Source of the DNA: Dysidea avara
Taxonomy: Eukaryota; Porifera; Demospongiae; Dictyoceratida; Dysideidae
Length of the DNA stretch: 64,000 bases
Direction: 5' to 3'
Assembly: GCF_963678975.1 (NCBI RefSeq)
Contig: NC_089284.1
Span: 2,503,501 to 2,567,500, forward strand
The notes under the pieces are model-generated. The model worked only from the letters and a program-made list of their open reading frames with translations, made no database searches and was not told the origin of the DNA. The position numbers and the translations under genes were made by a program. This document shows positions 59,001-64,000 of this stretch, piece by piece. How positions within the stretch are numbered: the stretch's first letter is position 1; every line of letters begins with the position of its first letter.

Positions 59001-61814
59001 CATTAGTGTAGTCAAATCCCTCCACTTTAGTAGTGACAGTACTAACCACATCCTCAAATTCTGCATAACCCTTGCTGAAGTAAATGGCAAAGCTGCAACG
59101 TAAATAGACTATTTTGTATAGAATGTTAACATCACCAATTGCATAATGTAATGGCATACTAGTGGCATACTGGTTGTTGGAGGTGGCAATATAGTAGTAG
59201 TGTGGACAGGCCTATTCAGCACACACACATTGTGTAGATGAAATCGGTGTTGCAAGAATATGAGATTTTGACAATATTTAAACAGCCAAGAACATTTTCA
59301 AATCTGATCTGATATTAGAAAGGCACACTCATTTCTCAACAAACATTGCTTCAAATTCAACCATAAAGACTGATACGTTTGTCAAGGCACACGGTATGTC
59401 ATGTGGCCAAGAAAGGTGGAACACCACACCACGAGTATATTAACAAGAAGAAAGAAAATGTGATTTTCATGTGCATTCCTTCTCCAAATGAAACAAAATT
59501 TTTCAATGCATGCAAACACCTTCCACCTTGAGCACCAACATACCAAAATCACCATGCGCATTCTCAGAATATGAGCCCCCAAACTTTGACTTAATTTGTT
59601 CATCCTCTATGTATCTTCTTTTGCAACTTCCACTAAGAGAAGTTGAGGTTTTGTTGTGAAGCCAATAATGTCATCAGTTCAAAGTTGCAATCGGTGCATT
59701 CTAGTGGTTCAAAGTTTTAAACTTTAAGATGATGTAATAAAATGTTTGTTTAATTTGACATTGGATTTTTTATCAATATTATCTGAGTGATGTTGACAGT
59801 GTGCAATAGGAGACTCAGGCTGGTTGCACAACATTCTATTTAATTTAAGTACTGTCTGAAGTCAGCCCCAAACAGAAATGTGTAAAAATAATTTTGTGGA
59901 TTTGCAGAATCTCATAAACAATCAGTGGTCATTGACTATATTTTCACAAAGGTGTCATTTTGCAAAAACCTCCACCTATGTTGTGAGCCTAAAAAATAGG
60001 CAGACTGTAATATAAAAACGAATGAAATCTATGAGACAAGCTGTAAAGAAAAAAAAAAGATATCACCTTCAAAAAGTTTAAGTTTTAAATGTGAAATCAA
60101 AGGTTGTGGTCTGCCACCACTGATTTCACAGCTTTTTTTTTGAAAGCCACACCCATTTTGACAGCTTGGATATTATTTTTCATCAGCAGGACCCTCCAGG
60201 GTTATGATGCTGATGTACAATTACAAACCAATGTAATTATTGAGTGTTAATTTCAGTTTAAAAACTATCAGTACACAATGATAGATGACACACAGCCTGA
60301 CAGTAACAGCAAAGTGCATCATTTGGTGTAGCCAAGAGTATATAATAGAAACCAAGAGTATCGAACGGGTGTATTACCCAGTGATTAATGATTGCATAAA
60401 GTAACATGGATATTTCAGTAATTGTTCGTTTTCATTAAAATTAAGGGTTGCTGTATTTAGCCCAATTCGGCCGCTAAACCAAGCGAAAACATGATAGTGT
60501 TAAAGGGAATTGGTTAATGTTAAAGTTCTGGCACTGCCAAGTGGATCCCTGAAGGCGTGGCAACATGCTCGTTTGTACAACCGTTGTTTTAGCGAGCTGG
60601 AGTTATCTTGGGTCCTTACTACGCTTTCTTTGTACAATAACTGTTGAATACTTGGTTGAATAACATGGAAAACTGGCAAACAAAGACCCATTGCCATGTA
60701 CGCATTTCAAATTACCATTTCTCGTAAACAAACAATTACTGAAATATCCGTGTTACTTTATGCAATCATTAATCACGGGCTAATACACTGTTCAACACTC
60801 TTGTTTTCTATTATATACTCTTGGTGTAGCTAAAATAGCACTTCTAATGTGTATCTGCATTTTGCCACACAATAATACCAATTTACAAAAATACATCCAA
60901 TATCAAGAGTTCAAACACTACTTGAACTATTGCCGATTTACATACAATTTTCCAATAGCTGATCGATGATTAGTGCACTAAGTGAAACTGTTCAGCAAAC
61001 TCTGTGCTTTTGGCTTATCATGGGAACACATACAGGGAATTTTCTAGGGGGCAAAGGGGGCATTTTGTCCCCCCCGAAAATGATTTTGCCCCCCTGAACT
61101 CTGCCTCAACCAGCCCAACGATGAAAAAATGATAAATTGATTTGAAATCATAAAATTTAGTCGATGGCTAGCTAGCTACAATAAAACAAATTTAGCCTAA
61201 TTTAAGTTCTGTCCCCCTCAATTTCTGAAAAACTCGGATTGCCCCCCCCCTGAATTTATTTTCTAGAAAAATCCCTGATATAGAATTTTGCAAAAATGAA
61301 TGAACTCAATGAATTTTACTGTGAAAAGTATACAACAATAAACAGGTTGAATATTTTGCAATTTCAGCTGAAACTGGCATGCCATCCCTATGATCTGTGA
61401 CTGTAAGGTAGTGCCTGGGGCTAGTACATCTATGTTGTGAACTTGTGATATGCATCAAATTATTGAAATTAGATGTCGATTGTAATGGGAGATATCTCAT
61501 AGCATAATAATGGTCAATAGGATGATAGCAATACCTCCCCAACCTTGTTTTGCCCATTGTCACGTGCAAGTAGGTCGGAGGATCGTAGACTTCCGATAGG
61601 ATGGTGAAGCTAGTACGGTAACATGAAGGTGCACAACACACGTCACTCACACTACTATGTAGACGATGATACCAAGCTGAACAAGCCTGTTAACCAGCCC
61701 CACGGTCTTGTTTTTGATGTGAACTATCTTCGGAGTATCATATTCCAATACAGCATCAACTGTAGTCTTCAGACTACTCGTGGTATAGCCTTTAGCCTTC
61801 TGCCAAAACGACAT
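47076..61814 (-). CDS. P2RX: P2X purinoceptor (second copy), N- and C-terminus present, exon 3 not located
   Basis: Exons: 61814-61651 (start, VLEYDTPKIVHIKNK and first membrane helix), 59092-58933 (KGYAEFE, VTTKVEG, VWDASDYIIPPQ), a missing exon 3, then 49464-49407, 49356-49269, 48418-48323, 48274-48136, 48079-47949, 47904-47811, 47761-47696 and 47333-47076 (stop). Exon 1 ends in phase 2 and exon 2 supplies the matching base; all later joins agree, giving 417 aa plus exon 3. Family marks: RLTGDCDN, NAWCPLEE, NFTIFIKN, CPIIS, GLQIDWDC, GFNFRYAN (NFR ATP contact), LIKAYGIR, second membrane helix and YYRKKKY. The cytosolic tail is longer than in the first copy and rich in Asp, Ser and basic residues. 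Exon 3 (normally the FFVxTNxxxTxxQ segment) should be 60-80 nt between 49.5 and 58.9 kb. Confidence 0.9.
49599..49695. mobile_element. Small MITE, CAGTCCAGTAGTCCAGTCCA termini
   Basis: GTCAGTCCAGTAGTCCAGTC at the left and GTGGACTGGACTACTGGACT followed by GAC at the right are inverted copies enclosing about 50 bp. Same termini as the element at 17101-17652 in HFM1. Confidence 0.75.
50050..50500 (+). repeat. Interspersed repeat (family also at 42780-43230; inverted at 38550-38830)
   Basis: Shares ATCACCCAAAAACCAGCCTC, AAGCCTTCAGA, TCAACAAGTT, GGAATTTTCCATTGACTGAG and ACTGATGCCTTCAG with the 42.8-kb copy. The 38.6-kb copy is the reverse complement (GAAGGCATCAGTCAATTAG, AACTTGTTGAAAGGGTTGGG). 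Present inside introns of three different genes. Confidence 0.7.
50574..50800. mobile_element. MITE with ATTTTCAACTAGAGTAGGAAC termini (approx.)
   Basis: TTCAACTAGAGTAGGAACCA, CAGCACATCGATAAAAAGTA and CTGGAGCAGTGCAC at the left recur inverted at the right (GTGCACTACTCCAGCTTTTT, ATCGATGTACTGTGGTCCCT, ACTTTTTTTAGTTGAA). The loop also has ATTGTTTTAC/ TTCTTATTATTT symmetry. Confidence 0.75.
51341..52195. repeat. Giant near-perfect palindrome (arms about 415 bp, loop about 20 bp)
   Basis: 51341-51760 is repeated in reverse complement at 51778-52195. Visible differences are few: an indel of several bases around 51400/52130, a G-run length difference at the ends, and single substitutions. The centre is GGCCGCC, T-run, CTTTACTCTGACTATTGAAA, A-run, GGCGGCC. 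Each arm has a stop-free stretch of about 100 codons pointing outward, starting ATGTTGCAAGTTAAG, so each reads as the same hypothetical peptide; I see no known family in it. Confidence 0.85.
52552..52640. repeat. Three tandem copies of the dispersed (TG)ACTGTTCTATTAGAGTAT motif
   Basis: GACTGTTCTATTAGAGTATT occurs near 52558 and near 52588, and a decayed copy GACTGTTCTATTGAAGTAT near 52615, spaced about 29 bp. This is the densest cluster of the motif in the window. Confidence 0.85.
53230..53830. repeat. Diverged direct duplication, spacing about 215 bp
   Basis: AAGTTCCACCTGATTGACAA at 53446 recurs as AAGTTCCACTTGACTGACAA at 53661. Both run through GTGxCCTATTxAGGGGAxAT, CTTGGAAAG, and TATTGATGGCAGTCCATGTC TTG. 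Just upstream GCAATCTGTTACAAA/GCAATTTGTTACAAA with AAAGCCACAACACAAGCT is also doubled. Confidence 0.75.
53953..54035. repeat. Short tandem repeat, about 26-bp unit, three copies
   Basis: GGAGGTTCAGTAACGAAAAG appears at 53956, again (GGAGGTTCAGTAACGAAACG) about 26 bp on, and decayed (GTAAGTTCAGAAATGAAAGG) after that, each followed by AGGAGTG. Confidence 0.75.
54450..55290. repeat. Duplicated block cluster, two interleaved units
   Basis: Unit A (AAGGGTGTGATGAATTTTCA, AAATCTGTCATTT, AAAAAGTGACAGATTTTTAG, CTGTATTGTATTTAATGCC, TACAGGGTACTTG, TCATAGCATGC) is at 54470-54650 and 55030-55180. Unit B (CTGCTCTAAACTTGGCAA, TAAGATCAAGGTTTGGGGG, GTAGACAAAGGAATTTTATA, TAGTTCTCAATTGTCA, GTGTACGTGGA) is at 54680-54790, 54845-54960 and, shortened, at 55190-55280. 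The layout is B after A, twice. A G run of 18 lies at 54713. Confidence 0.85.
55370..55546. mobile_element. MITE with CAGTGGAACCTGTCTTAG termini
   Basis: CAGTGGAACCTGTCTTAGTG and, inverted, CTTAGACAGTTTCCACT. TA is next to both ends (ACTACAGTGG / CCACTATA). A partial copy (CAGTGAAACCTGTCTAATCA) is at 54394. Related to the TA-flanked MITE at 11308-11476. Confidence 0.7.
56946..57106. repeat. Near-perfect hairpin
   Basis: AAGACACTCCAAACTAGCAC through GTATAAACGTCCTCAGAG and TTAGAATGATGCAAT at the left is mirrored by ATTGCATCATTCTAACACC, TCAGACGTTTATACTTCGAA and GCTAGTTTGGAATGTCTTAC at the right. The centre reads AAAACCTCGGATCCGCCTCG then GTTTTCATTG. Confidence 0.85.
57111..57231. repeat. Second hairpin, adjacent
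   Basis: AGTTATACAACGGCCACGAG, TGCTCTGCCTGATATAAACG is mirrored by CGTTTATACAGGCAGAGCAC, GAGTGCACGTTGTATAACTG. The tip is GAGGGCCGTCAGGCCCGAAG. Same style as 41863-42020 (CACGAG...CTCG near the stem). Confidence 0.85.
57940..58145. repeat. Nested palindromes built from CAGTGCAATAT / GCATTATAACTTATAATGC
   Basis: Short perfect palindromes are stacked: CAGTGCAATATCTGTATATTGCACTG core, GTGCATTATAACTTATAATGC, then GGGTTATAAGTTATAATGCA and CAGTGCAATATAC. The outside pair CCACCGGCACTTGTG / ATTATGGCACTGGCGGTGCC is also inverted. Just before, CCTATTAGGTGAGG at 57908 is inverted to ACCTAATAGGTGGGG at 57244. Confidence 0.75.
58221..58340. mobile_element. Short foldback MITE
   Basis: GACCATAGAAAAAAAGTAGG then GAAACAAGGGAGGTTGCCTA at the left; AGGCACCTCTTTGTTCCCTA then CTTTTTCTATGATC at the right; loop of about 50 bp. 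Confidence 0.75.
60324..60833. mobile_element. MITE with terminal inverted repeats of about 110 bp
   Basis: TGGTGTAGCCAAGAGTATAT, AATGATTGCATAAAGTAACA, TGGATATTTCAGTAATTGTT at the left and AACAATTACTGAAATATCCG, TGTTACTTTATGCAATCATT, ATATACTCTTGGTGTAGCTA at the right. Centre about 240 bp, no coding capacity. Confidence 0.85.
61033..61277. mobile_element. Short element with CAGGGAATTTTCTAG termini
   Basis: CAGGGAATTTTCTAGGGGG at the left, inverted as CTAGAAAAATCCCTG at the right, with G runs and C runs inside each end. The interior has TTTTGCCCCCCTGAACTC. No clear target duplication. CAGGG- ends suggest a hAT relative. Confidence 0.7.
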
Positions 61815-62950
61815 GATGCCAGTCACGTGTTGGGGAATTAAATCACATGCGCTTACAATGTTATTTACTCAGTAAATAAAAGTTAACAGATTATTATAAG
61901 ACACAGGGGTAGTGGGGGGACAATGGGTCACATGCACCACGCATCGTTTATTAGTACAGTACGCAGGCGCATACCACACGTTGCGCTGGTGAAATTATTA
62001 GAGACAAGTATTGTATCCTTCATCATCCGGGAGAAATCAAGCTATCATGCCGAAAACATAAATACCCACCCACCCACCCATGCATACACCTGGTAACCCA
62101 GAACTAAAAAAGGGCGCAGTGAAGCTGCTTGGCCAGGTAGATTGACCATGATGCTCGTTATATAATAGCCACGGTCATGAGATGACAAGTGTAATGCAGA
62201 AGCCGTGTACTAACTTGGTCAGGCACTTCACTTAGCCACGTTCTGGGCTGCCCATTGTTTCCCAAATTATGCCAATCATGCACCCGGATTGGGTAAGTAC
62301 AGCCAATATAATAAGATGTTAACTAGCAGTTTAATTATTATATGCACGCGATGAATACATGGTCGAACTACGTAATTGCCCTAGCAACCTGAATCATAGA
62401 TTACCCTACCCTACTATACTGATAATCTATCTATGCCCGAATTTATTGGGAAAACCACATACATTACATGTAAAAAATGTCTGTATGACCTGCTACATAA
62501 TTTGATACTGTAGTTTCACCAGTGACCATCATAAAAATTTCATCATACCATTAGCTTGCTACATAGCTATACAGCCTATACCATATCTATGGCTATTCAC
62601 TGTACAGATAGCACAATCAACTTTTATTCATGAAATTCCTCCCACACATAAACTTTACCCATCATTTGAAATTTATAGAGGGTTACTATAGGCATTCACA
62701 CCTACACACAGTATAAAGTTAAACCAGGAACAATGCCATCACTCATTGCAGCACTACAGTAACCTATTAGCTATTCATGTATCAATATGCAATCTATTTC
62801 TGTAAATTTGTTTTGATGATAAAATACAAATTAAATTTCTTTTTAAAAAAACAAACACATAATTCTTTGCTAAAATATGTACAAAAGTCATTTAGATACA
62901 TGTACATACAAACTGGAAGGATAATATTAAAAAAAAAAACTTCATTCTTT
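61815..62950. promoter_or_regulatory. Upstream region of the second P2X gene
   Basis: Holds the promoter/5' UTR of P2X-2 (just above 61814) and the 3' UTR of the 62951-63958 gene, both on the - strand. No repeat or coding exon stands out beyond a short ACCC microsatellite near 62068. Confidence 0.4.
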
Positions 62951-63958
62951 CTAGTAGCTACCAGATTCTGCAATTGATCTTGACCTAGGGAATGTGCAGG
63001 GAGATTTATATATTGCTGGTGAGGAGTAGATCCGTCCAACAGAATGACGCTGCTTCAAGTTAACGTTTGGTGGTGGAAATACTTCATCACTATCAATTGG
63101 TAGGTGATCCTCTATCACAGAGTCTATATAATTTTGTGCTAGTGTTGGTTCTGCCTTGCCAGAGGTGGTTGAGCCGGCATACACAGTGAATGGACCAAAT
63201 AGGTCAGTCATTCCACTGAAGCCTATATCTGTAAATGAATTGAGACAACTGTAAAACATTTGCATACAAATTTTACAAGTCGCAATATTTCTTTTAAATT
63301 CATAAAATAAATTGTGTAGTGGCCTATGTCATAATGTACTGTAGAACTTGTTAACGTGGACAGTGGAAATGAGGACACCTCCCTACAGTGGATTACCTGC
63401 TGCATAAGAGTCTGATAGTGGATGGTTGTTCTTCTCGTAGCTTTGTTTGACAAATGTTTCAATCAGTTTATGTACAGCACTCAGCGTATGGTGATCCTGT
63501 GACTGGCTCAGAGTCAGAGCTATGTGTGGAACCAGCACCTGGTGACTAGGGTTAGAAGGAGTTAGTTTATAAATACAAAAACTCTTGGTTACATCCATAC
63601 TGAAGTACAATACATCCAATCCACCCCCATCGCTATTATGGGGTCAGTACAAACCTTTACCCTAATTTCATACGGTCTCTCATAAATCATTTCCTATGCT
63701 AAAAGTCTAACGCAACTGCAGTGGATATTAGGGAGAATGTGAACTATAATCTTTTTTTCTTCCATAAAAGCCTATAAATCCTTTATTCTGAAAGGGGCAC
63801 ATATAGTGTACTGAATATTAACTTTTGAACACGAGCTAAACACCAAACCTCACTCACATTAGTGGATAAACCTCATGGTAGATAGTGCTTGCTTTGGATA
63901 GGAATTGGTAGAGCAGTTTAATGTCATGATTGTCCTGCATGTGTACCAATGCTGATGC
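62951..63958 (-). CDS. Unidentified protein, C-terminal exons only
   Basis: Three exons join in phase: 63958-63858, 63545-63397 and 63228-62951 (stop). The first two code for helical, HEAT/ARM-like sequence (LLYQFLSKASTIYHEVYPL, VLVPHIALTLSQSQDHHTL, SAVHKLIETFVKQSYEKN). The last gives GMTDLFGPFTVYAGSTT, then a low-complexity basic/Ser tail. I do not recognise the family. The 5' part lies beyond the window. No membrane segment or zinc site is visible in the part shown. Confidence 0.7.
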
Positions 63959-64000
63959 CTGAAAATGTAAGAATAACAATAGTAAGCTGTGTGTGGTCTG

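Larger units (their letters stand above)
59093..61650. other. Intron 1 of the second P2X gene, with repeats
   Basis: Contains the inverted repeat at 60036-60170, the MITE at 60324-60833 and the element at 61033-61277. No exon supported. Confidence 0.6.

Noticed and set aside
61623-61841. + strand open frame of 72 codons
   Set aside because: It is antisense to the first exon of the second P2X gene, which has the family N-terminus and matching splice phase.
1-64000. CRISPR arrays, bacterial operons, rRNA or tRNA genes
   Set aside because: No regularly spaced short repeats, ribosome-binding sites, rRNA stretches or tRNA cloverleafs were seen; the window is eukaryotic.

Overview
The window is animal nuclear DNA: intron-rich, AT-rich and crowded with small transposons. 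The genes are metazoan (P2X channels, TMEM120, BACURD, IFT20, a neuroglobin-type globin, the meiotic helicase HFM1). Introns are mostly small (many 40-150 bp) but some are multi-kilobase. Gene spacing is tight where the genes lie. I infer a non-bilaterian animal, most likely a sponge; the phylum is a guess from overall character, not proven. No bacterial, CRISPR, rRNA or tRNA signal was seen.

Layout. 1-3632: the 3' part of a P2X receptor gene on the + strand. 6519-10007: a complete glycine-N-acyltransferase-like gene on the - strand (5 exons, 319 aa). 11573-20211: a large HFM1/MER3 helicase gene on the - strand (about 37 exons) whose introns hold several MITEs. 20.2-30.0 kb: a transposon-dense intergenic block. 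It contains an inverted-repeat element (21.47-28.95 kb) that holds a 5.1-kb element with a 5-bp target duplication, which in turn holds a CR1/L2-like LINE and other fragments, plus a hAT MITE with a perfect 8-bp target duplication. 30031-31482: IFT20 (+). 31619-32740: a globin (-), tail-to-tail with IFT20. 33110-40394: a BACURD (KCTD10/13/TNFAIP1) gene (-) with a 5.8-kb first intron. 40581-44743: TMEM120 (-, 11 exons, 323 aa). It is head-to-head, 112 bp between start codons, with a UBZ zinc-finger gene (+, 44855-46148). 47076-61814: a second P2X gene (-), with its N-terminal exons 10-12 kb upstream of the rest across a repeat-filled intron. 62951-63958: the 3' end of an unidentified - strand gene.

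The genes do not form one pathway. They are a chance set of housekeeping, signalling and meiotic genes. Gene models were built by hand from splice signals, reading-phase agreement and remembered family motifs. Where phases sum correctly (acyltransferase, BACURD, globin, IFT20, TMEM120) I am confident of the exact exons. HFM1 and the UBZ gene have unresolved joins.

The observation I rate highest is in the LINE. Its first and second ORFs are in the same frame and separated by one TGA followed directly by CTAG, which is the UGA-CUAG context known for efficient stop-codon readthrough in animal genes. Others worth checking are a near-perfect 0.85-kb palindrome at 51.34-52.19 kb, a dispersed CTATTAGAGTA motif that recurs (often in pairs) in several repeat families, and the nested transposon stack.
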